From positions 310,001-374,000 of the forward strand of contig JABVXU010000014.1 of assembly GCA_013365365.1 (NCBI GenBank): DNA of 64,000 nucleotides, in the 5' to 3' direction. The DNA is from Cruorifilaria tuberocauda (lineage: Eukaryota; Nematoda; Chromadorea; Rhabditida; Onchocercidae). A model generated the notes under the pieces. That model searched no databases. It was not told where the DNA came from and was given only the letters and a program-made list of their open reading frames with translations. Positions 50,839 through 63,700 of the stretch are shown one piece after another. Made by a program: the position numbers and the translations under genes. How positions within the stretch are numbered: position 1 is the first letter of the stretch; every line of letters begins with the position of its first letter.

Positions 50839-53800
50839 AATAAGCTATCTTTCAAGCTAAACGATTGAAAGCCGTGATTTACATTTTCTAATTAAATACA
50901 CGATAATTGTTGAGATGATGGACCACGCTCGATTCATGCACAAATCACATTTCCAAATGCTACCCAACAATTTTCACATTACGGCGACAAAAGTCATCCC
51001 AGTTGAAACTAAAAAATATTCCGATACGACTAGGCATTGTTTGAATGTTATCAGCACGAGGATACACGAATAGGTATCACTTGTATCATAAACATTTAAT
51101 CTTGAAAAAAAGAGAATACGGGAAGTGATTTACAATTGAAAGGGACATGACAATGTATGTTGCCGATTGTCGGAAACAGAATTCTTCGACAAGAAATCAA
51201 TCGGTATTCTGGAAATGCAACAGTGATATAAGACGTTTGATTTATCTACCAAAAGGATTTAGTTTATTTCCTGATAAAAAATTAAATTAAAATTTGCGTA
51301 AACAATAACCTTTTTGTTTCAAAGTTTCAAAGAATAATTTAAAAATAGTTTTAAATGAGGGTGAATTAATGAAATAAATCGGATAAAATTAGCAAATATC
51401 ATCAACTAAAGTGGTCAGTATAAACTAAATTATATCACTTTTTGCTATCCAAGTAATAAATTGAGCTCTAAGGTAGCTTTCAATAGTTAGATATATGGAT
51501 CGATAGTCACTCAGATTGGAATTTACGATCGTTTCTCTCTCACTCCACCACTTTTTGGATCAGTTAGGGAGACTAATGGACAGGCGAACTGACAAAATAT
51601 ATACAATATGCGTAAATTATGGCAACAACAATTGGGCGAAAGGTTCAGGATGGGTTAAGGGTCAATCAGCTCGTTTAGCTTCTATTGATAATACAGGAAA
51701 TAAAGGAGGGGAAATAGTAAGATGGATGGAATGAATGAGAGGTTCTTCCATTCTTCTTCCCCTCTTAAACCTAAAGATCAGCTTCAATATTATCGCTCTT
51801 TTCAATAATTCCTATTGTAAAAGTGTATAATACAATCACAGTTCACAGCTTTCTTCCTTTTTTACATCCAACCCTCAGATTAGAAGACAATTAGTCATTA
51901 CTGTAATTGTCATAATATCTTATTTTTACAACCTTTTTAATGTTTCACTCACCATATGTTTGTTGATCGCTCCATCGCTTTCTCGCTTATTGTGTAAAAA
52001 AAATTGCAACTTTAAAATTCATCATTATATTCATAAAATCAAAATTAGTATCCATAAAAATAGAGTTAATCATGGGATATAGTTGCAACAAATATCGCTA
52101 AAATTTTTTGCAGTTTGTTCATCTGAAATTGATGGGAAAAATAACTTCCGAAGCTTATGAACTAAATGAAAGAGTTTTGGCAATAAGATTAATCGAAAAT
52201 TAATTGTTTGACTTATTTTTTACTTCCCCCACTACTTTTTTCTAATTTAACTCTTGAAAATTCATGAAATTTCTTAATTTAAAATCTATATATTATATTA
52301 TTGATGATACTTATATATTCCTTGAGGCAAAAAAAGATTTAGTCTAAAGAAAATTATTCAGCTGAGGTTTAAGAACTAAAGGGTTTTTAAGTTTGTTTTG
52401 TCGAAAGCATACTCACTTTATCAACTTTTAAACAGCATTTTTCCAAAAGTTGAAAGCTTGAAAATTGACTAAGATGTCTAAATCTTCAAAAAATATTGTT
52501 TTAATTTTTTTCCTGTGTTCATTTAAAAGTTAACTGAATTTTCTTAGACTTTACAATAATTTAATTTCAAATGGGAATTTCCTCTTCGAAAAATATCAGT
52601 TATTTCTAGGAAAAACGAATTATCGTTTTTCATTTAAAACAGATACGAAAAAATGAAAAGAAAAGGAAAATTGCAACAAATAGTTGTTGCCAAATTAATA
52701 GCTAAAATATAACTTAGAAGATGGCGGAAAAAAGTTCCGTTTTCTTATTCAATTTAAATGTTTAAAATTCAAAAAAGAAAATGAGGGGAAGAGAGAGAAA
52801 GGTGATTTAAAAAGAAAATTGGTGCAAATATTTCAATAATGTTTTCATTTCGCTTCCTTTTACCCGTTTGAACATATCCAATCACATTATTCCATAATTT
52901 TAGCTAACTCATCCAATTCCAATTCTCGCTTTATCCCAAAACAACCTTCTCCCACCTATCAAATGCTATCAATACTGCGACTATTGTCCCTATCTCTTTC
53001 CACTAATCAATTTTTATTACTTTTTTCTCCTTCTTTCCCTTCTTGTCAACATTTCTATTATACATATGTGTGTGTATTTGTTTCTTCTTAGGCGCATAAT
53101 TTCAAAAAAAAAAAATAAAATATATTTCTGTTTAATTGAAGCAACCGACACATTAAAATTGAATTGGAATTTTTGTTGGCTATAATTGACTTCAACTGAT
53201 TATTTATTAGTTTCATTCCTCCATCTATTTCTTCTTTCACCCGTTTTTTGTACTTTTAATTTCAGAATTGTTGATGTTGTTATTGTAACTTGTCATACGG
53301 TAATGTATATGCAAAAGGAGAGAATTATTTCAGATTGATAACTAACTGGGATTACTATAATTTCAATCGATCATTACTGGAATGCAAGTCATTGGTAAGA
53401 GATAGCTTTATAACCAACGACTTTTGTTTATTTCATTCACTACTTAATCTTAACAATTATAATTCAAATAGCTTTCTTAACCAACATAATAAGAAAATCA
53501 ATCAGGTTTGTTGCCATTACAACTGATGACATTACCGTTATCACTATCAGTACGACGAACAATAAATCAGATTCGAAAAGTTTAAAACGAATAGGATAAA
53601 AATAAAATTGATGGTCAGAAACGTTTGAAGTTTGATGTTATAAGGCAATAAATTTCGCTGCAGAGGTATATTCGTGTTGAAAGGGAACATTACATGTAAA
53701 GCTAATCAGTGATAACAATAATGATGAGAAAATCAGGGATAGGGAAAGAGGAGCTGAAGATACGAGTGACATCAGCCACGGATTGATCCTGAAAGAGAAG

Positions 53801-56800
53801 CAAGCAAAAGGCGGACCCATTCTTGTCATCTCCAATTTTGAAATAGAACCAATGATTGCGCTTGTCAAACCATCACCTCTGTGTTAAGTGCGCACGTCGT
53901 GTCACATGGAACAAATAACCTCTACCTCATATCCTAGCCAACGTAAATATATTTCTGTCACTGATGTCCGTCACTTTCTCCGTCATTCACTCCGATTATT
54001 CTTCTATTTATACGTTTCCTCATTTTGAGAGAATTTAAGTATGGCGTCACCCCAAAGTGATTATGCAAGTTGTAGGTAGAGAAGTTTCATGCCCATGTAA
54101 GTCAGATAGTGAGCACGTACTCTTAACTTTAAAAGTTGGTAGTAAAGTGTTTATTCGTCACTGGCCTAACATAAAGATAGAGGATAATGATGAGTGAAGG
54201 GGTCCGGTATAACTGCTAATTGTTAAGTAGTATTCTTTGGTTCCATAAATCAAACCGAAATGCATTATAGAATATTGTAATAGTTTTATTAATTTTACTT
54301 AACAAGAGATTGTAATGATGACTAGTGTAGTAGAATGAGAAATGAGAAAGCTTTAAATATGTATAATAAGTCCACGGTACGTTGTTACGTTGCTGAGGTA
54401 GGTTACTGCATCGTTAAGCTAGTTAAGATACCACTTTATGACGTGAAATCGTAGTTTCTGAATAAACCTGTTTACTACAGTTGATCGATAACAGACTTCG
54501 ATCACAATCGGTCATTAGTTAATCATTAACTCATATTTTTTTCTTGTTTTTTGAAAATGTAGTAAAATGTTATATGTCCGATATTTGTCAAGTCGTTCGC
54601 ATCGCTGCAGGATTCGTAAAATCGTATCGGAACTTCAGAATAAAATACTGATCAATGATAAAGAATGCAATTGAACGTTCTAATGCCTGCTAATATATTA
54701 AAGCGCAGAAAGCGTTTGTCAACTTATTGGGCAATTTACTTGAAATATCTGAAAATACTAGTAAGAACTTACTCTTTTTTCACACCAGGATCTAGTAGCG
54801 TATCGGCTATATATCCTAGTATCCCTTTTCCGCCATAATATTGCAAAGGAAAAGTCAAGATGATATTAGTGGACAAAGAAAATCATATTATTCGTTTCCT
54901 TTCTCTTTCTCTCTCATCTATAAATGTATAATTAAAAATGGCAAGCTCATATAATTGGATTTATTTTATCTGTCCATTCGTCCAATCCGTCCATTCATTT
55001 GTTTGTCTCACTTATCTGTCTGTTTATGATATAACTGCTCAAAATAAAGGATAAAACGATTGATTGTGATATCATGAAATTCGATAATTGAAGAAAATGA
55101 GAAGCAAAAAAAATACAATAACGACATTTATGTAACGATAACAGAAACAAAAAGTAAACAGAAATGATAATTTGGTTAAAATGATATGAATGCTTATTGC
55201 AATACCATACTGTGCATATACTCTGACAAATATTTATTGATTTCATTTTTCGTCAATTAATAGTTATATATGTGTATTGAAATTATATAAACTAAATAAA
55301 TGGTAAAAATAAGAGAACAATGTGGTACTGTAGCGTCATGATGATAAGTTGAAGCGGAGAACTGTAATTGTAAGCTCTCGAAATGCAAAGGAATGATTAT
55401 AAGAAGGGGAATAAGATATATTATCTTTAATATGAGCCAAACAAACAGTAGTACTATTTGCTGTCGTTTGAGATAATGCCTGAATGGGTTAAGGCATTAT
55501 TCTTGACGAATTGCCAACTAATGTGAAGGATTGATTAACAGAAAGATTGAAGCATTTATGACTTTAATTAATGAGAGATCAAACTTTGTGTATAGCAGCT
55601 GTATCACGTTTATTTTAAATATTTGGACATTTTGGCAACCATAAATGGTATTTATATTGTAATTACACTACAGGAAAGATTGTGATCTTTGTTTCTTTCC
55701 AACTTATGTTTTGCTGTCCGGTCCGGTTTGAACGATCAAGCACGATGCTATTGTTTGAAAGCATTCGTATTGACACTTCCATCCTGGATTCTTTTCAGAA
55801 CAATCTCAAATTTTCAGTGCAATCCTTTTTTGCTAGTGGAAAATTATGGCTTCACTGCATGGAAGCGATTTTACTTCCGTATTTCATATTTTCTCCGGTT
55901 GCATACGATGGAAGAAGCAATCATCGTCTCGAATTTCATAAATTGTTTTTCTTCTTTCCTCTCAAATCTGGATATCTCTTCTTTTTCCTTATTTTTTCTC
56001 CTGTTGAACAGCAGAAAAATTGGGTTCTTTGATGGAAAATAATATTCTTTAAGAATATCTGATAACACTCATCATCGATCGTCATTAATCCATTATTGTT
56101 TAATTTTGAAATTGCTTTAGCGCTTCTATCTCTGTACCCTCCCACATTAAATTATAATTCTATGTCTTTATATTGATTTGTTGAATTAAATGCAACGAGA
56201 AACTGAAACTGAAGAAATTGAACTTAAACTGAATTGAATTAATAGAATTTTCCGTATATTTAACTGATTGCCTTTTATCGATGGTAAAATTACTGGATTA
56301 GTTCATGAATGATCAAAATGTTGCGATCAGAAGAAAAAGTAAGTCAGGGTGACTCAAGCTTGAAATAGCAATAGCATTTCATATTATCTATATTGAAAAA
56401 TAATTGCTCGTTAACTTTCTAAATGAGCCTCCCCTTCATAAGAACAGTTTAATCGCGCAGTTTTCTAGAAACGAAAATCGAAAACTAATCGAGTTGTTGA
56501 TAGTTGTTTTTTGATAAGCAAGTAATTCATTAAACAAGAAATTTCTGTTAAGAAACAAAATATCAATGCATAAAATTTTAAACCATGATCTCGATGCCAT
56601 TGATCATAGTGTTGGTAATCTTCAAGAACACCTGATGATAAGATAGGTTGTACAGATAATTTTCATTTCACCATTCCATGTTTGTTTCATACAAATGCTT
56701 CATAGGAAGTTTCTCTTTAAAAAAGTAATAAAAAGCTGTGATGGAAGGACAAAATGAATTGAAGGAAGGAAGAGCTTACATAAATCGTAGCAAAGATAAG

Positions 56801-58939
56801 TTAATTAGAGAGTAATTAAACGATCATATTTCAACAGCATATGCTCGGAAAGTTGCGCACAAATAAAAAAGAATAATCAGCAAAATTTCTATTCCATATC
56901 TCTCTCTTATCAATGAATGCTTGATAATCGGTGGCATGGCGTACCTATCCCTCGATTATTGTGACTGTCTCGTTCGATATGAATGATTTATAAATGCGAA
57001 TTCTAATCATGGGTGACTTCACCTACTGTTGATATCTGTTTCCTGACTGATTAATTTTGTTGTATAAAGGGAAAAGCTTTAACTAAATTTTGGTAGTATG
57101 CTTATCTGGTTTCGATGTAAATTCGTCATTCTCATGTTTGATTTTTTAGTTTCTTTTTACTCAAATATACAATTTGAATTTTAAAAAATACGAGGAGGAA
57201 TTAGGTGAACACAGATGTTGTCTACTTTTCTCATTCTTATCATCAGGTTGATTTCCTTGTATTTATAAAAAATTCTTTGCTGAAAGCACTTAACTTATAA
57301 AAATCGAAATTACCATCTTAGTAGCCATTAACAGCAGCAACATATGATATTAATAATGCAATGCTTATAAGAAAAGAAACCTTTGGATAGACTTTAAGCG
57401 GTATAGATCAAAATATTACTATTGTTATCATTTACTACTAATTAATCATCTGGCCGCCGCCATCCAATGCTCAACAATCCAGTGTTTGACGTAGCGGCAA
57501 ATGCTTCACAAATAAGCCAATTGTTAGGATCGTAAATATTACGAACTGACATATCCAATCGACAGAAAGAGCTAAATTGAACCATTCATAAAGTCTTCTT
57601 CTATTGAGGTTTCTAAGAATAATCACCTCAATTCGAAACAAAATTTTTAAACGTCGCAGTATATTCATGAATTGTTGAATCTGTCGAATTATCGCTGCTA
57701 GTTTCTTACACAGTACGCAGTTAATTGTAAAAGATATAAAATTTCGTTTCATTTGGAATTCTGAAATTTAAATTATATTTAATTTTATGCTTTATCCCAA
57801 TCAGGTGTATTAACCCCTGGAATATTTTGGTATTATAGAAAGTTTAATAGTGTAATAAACTCCTCTTCGTCAGCTATATCTATCTAATCCTTGAATCTGG
57901 AAAATGTTGAAAGTATTTTGTGGTACATACGTTACTTAGTCATTTTAGGGATATGAAATACATGCTTGTCTCTTGACAAAGTAATCTGTAAACCATAAAA
58001 GCCGATAAGCAATTAATTAATTTTCCCACCTCTCTTTCTAATGATAATGTATGTGCCCATCAACTATCTTTACAATGTAATTATAGTTTTCCTTTATGAG
58101 ATTTTATTATGTCTTCCAATTAGAAACAAAACAGTTGAGCTCTCTTCCCAATAAAATCATTAAATTTTTGATAGAATTTCAAACAAAAAATGATTTGAAA
58201 ATTTCAAGCCGGCACATCTTTTCATCCAATGATTTTCACTTTTTCTCCCTGAAATTCGATTTCAGTAAGTTAGAATAAATTTAAATAATCAAAATCAATG
58301 TTATCATCCAAAAAATCAATTATAAGAAAAAGCACTATATATAATAAAATAAATAAGCATGAAATGAATGATTGAGGATCAGAGAACTAAAAGTGATAAA
58401 AGATGCTTGCATGAATCATTCGAAGTTCCATTCTTCAAGAATAAGCAAAAAAATAATGAAAGTAAGACTTATCATATGGATGAGTGAAATGCAGATGGCA
58501 TTAATTGCTTAACGAACGAACAAGCATTATTAATGAATAGACAAACTGATTAGATGAAAGTTGAAACAAATACAATGTGAAGAAGCAAATAGGTAAATAG
58601 ATAAGCATTTGAATGATAAATGATTAAAGACTAATTATTTAATTGAAAACATGACGGAAAAATGAACCTAAAACAATATCCGATACGACGAAATTTTAAT
58701 GCAAGTAACAAAATTTGGTTCGTGCTTATTTATGCAATATCGATTTCTAGCATTGAAATTTTTATGGATTTGTGATTTTCATGATTTTAATAACATCAAT
58801 GCGTCGTTTCATTATTTAATTTATACTTATTAAGGAAAAATAAGTGTGTAATATATCTTTTAAAAGGAAATTAATCAATTCAAATAATGATGACCTGCTT
58901 TTTATCGCTTTTAGTTTATGAGAGTAAATCCTTTTTTAA

Positions 58940-58992
58940 AAAGAGAGGGAGAGAGAGGGAGGAGAGAGAAAGAGAAAGAGAAAGAAAGAGAC
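58940..58992. repeat. (GA)n purine tract
   Basis: GAGAGGGA/GAGAAA units, all purine. Confidence 0.85.
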
Positions 58993-60595
58993 GAAAAATA
59001 AGAGAACAAGATAAGTGAAATAGTTGCACGGATATCATTGAAGATCATAACCCATTCAACAAATATTCAATCTTCGGAATAAGCAACAGGAAGAGAAAAA
59101 GATGCTCTTAAAAAGGAATGATTAATGTTTAAGTCATTCGGGGAGATAATAAATGATAATGCATAACAATGCAGATATTAGAAACAGCTTAATTACACTT
59201 ATTGATTTGATCAAAATTTCTTGTAGCGAGCAACGCTGCAAAGTTCGTTCATCTGGTTGAGGATGTTTCAGTTAATCTTATATTTGTAGAGATGAAAAAT
59301 ACTGATCGGTGCTAATCGTTATCTGATCCATTTTAACAATAGAAGACGAAGTGTGTTGGAGGCAAAAACATTGCAGAACTTACACTTTTGACATTATATA
59401 ATCACAGTGTATTTCGATCACTACTTTATAATGTATAAACTGCTAACCTATCCTTTTATTAAGCTTACCATTTATGTTTACTTGCAATACACCCGATCTG
59501 ATTGGATTTTGTTCTCCGCAATGAATTATATGATTTTTCATCTTAGCTTTAACTGCTCGACTTGCCACTCCACTTACAGATATTTCAGATTGTAATTTTG
59601 GTGCTTCATTTTGTTTCATTGTTATATTATCCCATTTTTTATTATAAAGAACTTTGAAAATGGAATGTTTCGAATTATTTCTGAACTTAATGGAACCATG
59701 CTTGAAAAATTGAACTTCAGATTTCATAGCTATAAAATTTAAGGACAAAATGGCATTCGTTTAAAGTGAACAACATAACTGCACTTTATTTGTATGGATC
59801 GAATCAACTGAGAACAAAGTAAAAAAATTTTATTTCAAAACTAAGAAAGTACCATGACCAATTTGGAAAAGACCTTTAGCGTAAAATCAACACTTCAACT
59901 AATTATCACATTTCGAGGGCTAAATTTGAAATAAGCATTCGTGGAAAATGAATAACGAAATTTCTATCAGTTATGCCGCTCAATGAATAACAAGACAAAA
60001 ACCGATTCACAAAAGACAGAAGCAATGAATTTGAGGTTAGGGAAAATATTTCTGAATTAATAAAAGCATATTTCGATATGAAGTTACAGTTTGAACATTC
60101 AATTGAAATCAAGGGCTTAAATGAGAGCATCACCTTTTGGCAGGTAAGCAATAATTTCCTACTCTGTAACCAAGAACTGTTTTTGAGGAGTTCAGAATTT
60201 TCTTTGTAATGAAATCATCGCAAGTGAAAATTTTTAAAATAGAAAAAAATAGGGAATCAATAAGAACTTTCAGTAGATCACATTTGCTCAGTTAAATTGA
60301 TTTATTCGTAATATCTGGACGATAATTACTAGAGAATGATGGAATGAAGGACGGATAGATTATAAAATTCGTTCTTATTACAAAATAAGATTTCAAATTT
60401 TGTGATCGTACAAACGAAGATGCTTTTGCCGCAGAAACAATAATTTTTAATAATTTTAATGATGGAATAAACTCCTGTCCACTTTATGTGCGTCGTAACA
60501 TATTTAAAGCATCTGTCTAATACAATTTTATATAACCCAAAAGAGTTCGCAAGTTATACAAACAATAGAACATCAATAAGATAGATAATTTTAAT

Positions 60596-60601
60596 TTTAT
60601 T
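60596..60601 (-). terminator. Polyadenylation signal of the ubiquilin gene
   Basis: Minus-strand AATAAA (TTTATT on the plus strand), about 118 bases beyond the ubiquilin stop. It is the first such hexamer downstream, so the 3' UTR would be near 130-150 bases. The cleavage site itself cannot be seen. Confidence 0.6.
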
Positions 60602-60718
60602 TAAAAGATTTAAGTTTATATAAGAAGTGAATTTCATCTGCGGTCGATTTAAAATTTACAGCAAATTTTAGATAGATTAGCCAATCAAAAAAAGCGGCGA
60701 ATAACTTTTACGTATACA

Positions 60719-60789
60719 TCACTGCTGTCCTGCACCGCTTAGAAGTCGATCGATTGCGGCGTTTACATCACCAAATGTAGCAAGTAATG
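60719..60789 (-). CDS. ubql-1: Ubiquilin exon j (UBA end and stop)
   Basis: Acceptor ttttatag. It completes an Ala codon and encodes LLATFGDVNAAIDRLLSGAG plus QQ, then TGA at 60719-60721. This is the last UBA helix with the expected GDVNAAIDRLL signature. The preceding 640-base intron is the largest seen in this gene. Confidence 0.94.
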
Positions 60790-63700
60790 CTATAAAATAA
60801 TCATTACTCAAAAACTACTCAAAAATTTTGATGTTCGTCATTATTTTAGGTTCGTGACAGAATCTTTTCCTGACTACTTTTTCAAAATGCTGAAGTGATA
60901 AAAATACAAACACTAATTATTATAATAAGGGAATATTATCCACGTCATTCACTTGTAGAAAAGTTGATGAAAAATTATTGGTAGTGATGGTGAGAATGTT
61001 AAGACAAGCTTATACTGCAGAAAATGTACCTACCTGAAGGAGGATAAGCTCACTGCAAGTAAGCAAATAATTCTTTTAAACATAGATCTTTGTTTTCCGT
61101 TTCCTCCATTACTATCTAATACTACTAAACTACTTTAAAACTTATCATGGTTACAAGGACAATCTTACTTTTCAATGTGATTCCCACTTCATAATTTAAT
61201 ATTGATTATTTCTACCATCTTAATATGAACAATACATAGGATAAATTATAAGGTGGGAATCAGATTGAAGAACAGAATAACGACGTTATGCAATGAGGGA
61301 GAAAAACTGAGTTGAGACGAAATGTTGTACTAAGTAAGCAATTAAATGCAAATGATAGAAAGCTGAGAACAATTAGTTATCGCCAACTGATTCTGCTTGA
61401 TTTGGGGAATCATTAAGTGCTAAAATAACCTTGGATATTCGCCTCTTGATTACTGAATCCCATACTTGTTAACTGCTCTAACTGACTACGATAACGCTCT
61501 TCCGGCGGTTGCGGCGATCCACTCTGAAGGTTTTTGCTCTTGAATAAACAAAAATCCGTGAGAAAGACATTTCACTCTGACTGGATTTCACCTAACTCTA
61601 GGAATAGAGAACACCGTAACATTGAGCAGCCACTAAAAAATAAATAAACCTCAATCCCATGCTAATATTCTGAAATAGTTGTCATCTCTTGACCCTCAAA
61701 TAATAAAAATCCATTGCACTTACAAGACTTGTGCCAGTCATTTGTCTAATTAAATTAAGCATCATCACTGCTTGCTCAGTGGTCGGGGAGGAGGAAGTCG
61801 TTGTTGCCGCCGCTCCCGTAGTTGATGTCGTCCCAGTTGTTAATGAATCACTAAAAAAAGAAACATACAAGTTTGTGAACTATATCTTTTCCTTAAATTA
61901 TTAGACAGATATCAATCGATCGATGATTAAATTCCACTTTTCCAATTTGAAGAATGTTTTCAGATAAGCAAATTTTTTAATTTCAATAACCTAAGAAAAT
62001 GACAAGAAGCTGAACCTGGCAGTAGTATTAGATGTCGTTGTAGCTGCTGCTGGAGCAGTTGGAAAACTGGAAAAAAAATTTTGCAAACGACAGGAAAAGC
62101 TCGATGGAAAATTCGTATGTATTATATAAATTCCTGCTTTTTTATGTTAATATTAGTGAAAAAAATTATCTACTAACAATCCGGGAGGTAAAAGCTGTGG
62201 AGCTTCACGACGTAAAGTATCCATGCCAGTATGGATTTGATGGAATGCTTCAAGCACTCTTGGATTAGAAATTGCACGCAACATTTCTGGATTTTGCATC
62301 TGAAAGTTTCATAGAAAATGTTAAAATTTATCTTCAATATTTATAAATGAACTCAGTTTCCTCAAGATAACTGTTTCATGCTAATATCTCGTCATTCCTT
62401 TGAAATATAAATAAATAATGTTCCCAGCAACCAAAAGAAGCACGAAACCGGCTAAAAACTGCAATAAGCGCAAGCTTTGCGAAACAGTTACGATTCTTGC
62501 TGCTCAAGTAACTTGAAAAACATCATGAAATCCAGCCTCTGCTGCTAAAAGTAAGGATTAGACTATCCCATTTTGAATTTTGTTTAAATGTAACACATAG
62601 AGTCTTACAGTGTTCCGAAAATGTGGCATAGCATTTCGTATGTATTGCTCCATAGCCGATGAAACAGCTGGGCCCGATGTGAGCATCTGAAATCGTAAAC
62701 TGCATCATTTCTTTTTTATGCTTTTCAAACGAGTAAATAAAATAAAACAAAGTAAAATACGAAAATAAAACTGCAAACCTGTGATAATAATGACGGATTC
62801 TGTCGAATCATATTCATAGCATTAGTGAACGTCTCGCTGTTGAGCAATCGTGCGTAAGCATTCGGATCAGACAACGTTGGTGGATTTTCCGAGAAACCAA
62901 GAGTGTTTGCAAGTTCTGTAACAAATATACTACGGGAAACAATAATTACAAGTGAAAATATATATCTCTTTACTTTTAACTCTTAATTAATAAGAAAACA
63001 AAAAGAAATGGTTGAACTCTGTGTACGTCTTGCATAACATCACTTTTTCAATTCAATTTAATTTTTAATTTGTTCATCTATTTTTTCCTTCTAGAAAAAA
63101 TACAAAGGAGAAATGCTATTGGTAGTAAGATACAGGTATTTCAACTATCGTCTCGTTTCAAGAATCAACTGGAAGTTTAACTTTTTAAAATTTCTATCGC
63201 TCTTGGAGAATGCAGAACAATGAATGAAAAAGAGAGTAGGAATGCGAACAATAATAAATTTCATTTGAGTGTTTCTGTCACATAAGTCATAAAATATGCT
63301 ATTTTAAAGACATTTTATTCAGAACTAAATCATTATGAATGTAGCCAAGAAACACAAAACAACTCTAGCAATAAAACCAACTCACCATTCAATAAATGCG
63401 AGGATTGAGAAGGGTTACCGCTTCCAGCCCCTGTACTGGCAGGAGCAGAACCAGATGTGTTGGTAGGATTTCCCCAAGGATTTGGTAATGCTTCGGCATT
63501 TTCAACACCAGCACGCTGACTACGTGATGCTAAATGATGGTGCAAATATATAAAAATCTTATGAATAACTGATTACCGGAAAATTATGATCCTAGTTGAA
63601 AAGCAGTAGTAATGTAAACCTGTAAAAAATACTGTAAAAAACCAACAGAAAATCTCACCCATATTATTGGAATTATCTACTAAAGTAGCAAAAGGATTGT

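Larger units (their letters stand above)
46436..60595. other. Gene-free stretch downstream of ubiquilin
   Basis: No recognisable gene up to the ubiquilin poly(A) signal. It has GT/CA repeats at 47.1, 48.9 and 50.8 kb, GC-raised patches at 53.7-54.1 and 55.7-56.0 kb that keep several overlapping frames open, and an ATG-started minus frame of 93 codons at 57471-57752 with a hydrophobic C-terminal half. A 101-codon minus frame (59443-59748) ends near a GTAAGC donor-like site but matches nothing recognised. Confidence 0.55.

Noticed and set aside
53638..53868. Minus-strand frame with a good acceptor-like cttctctttcag and a neighbouring 51-codon frame
   Set aside because: At least two frames are open over the same bases, starts are non-ATG and no family is recognised; raised GC explains the openness.
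57450..57475. GGATGGCGGC, resembling a YY1 site
   Set aside because: A single short match with no supporting promoter features; expected by chance.
59443..59748. 101-codon minus frame downstream of ubiquilin
   Set aside because: Non-ATG start, no recognisable domain, and beyond the ubiquilin poly(A) signal; kept only as a remark in the block annotation.
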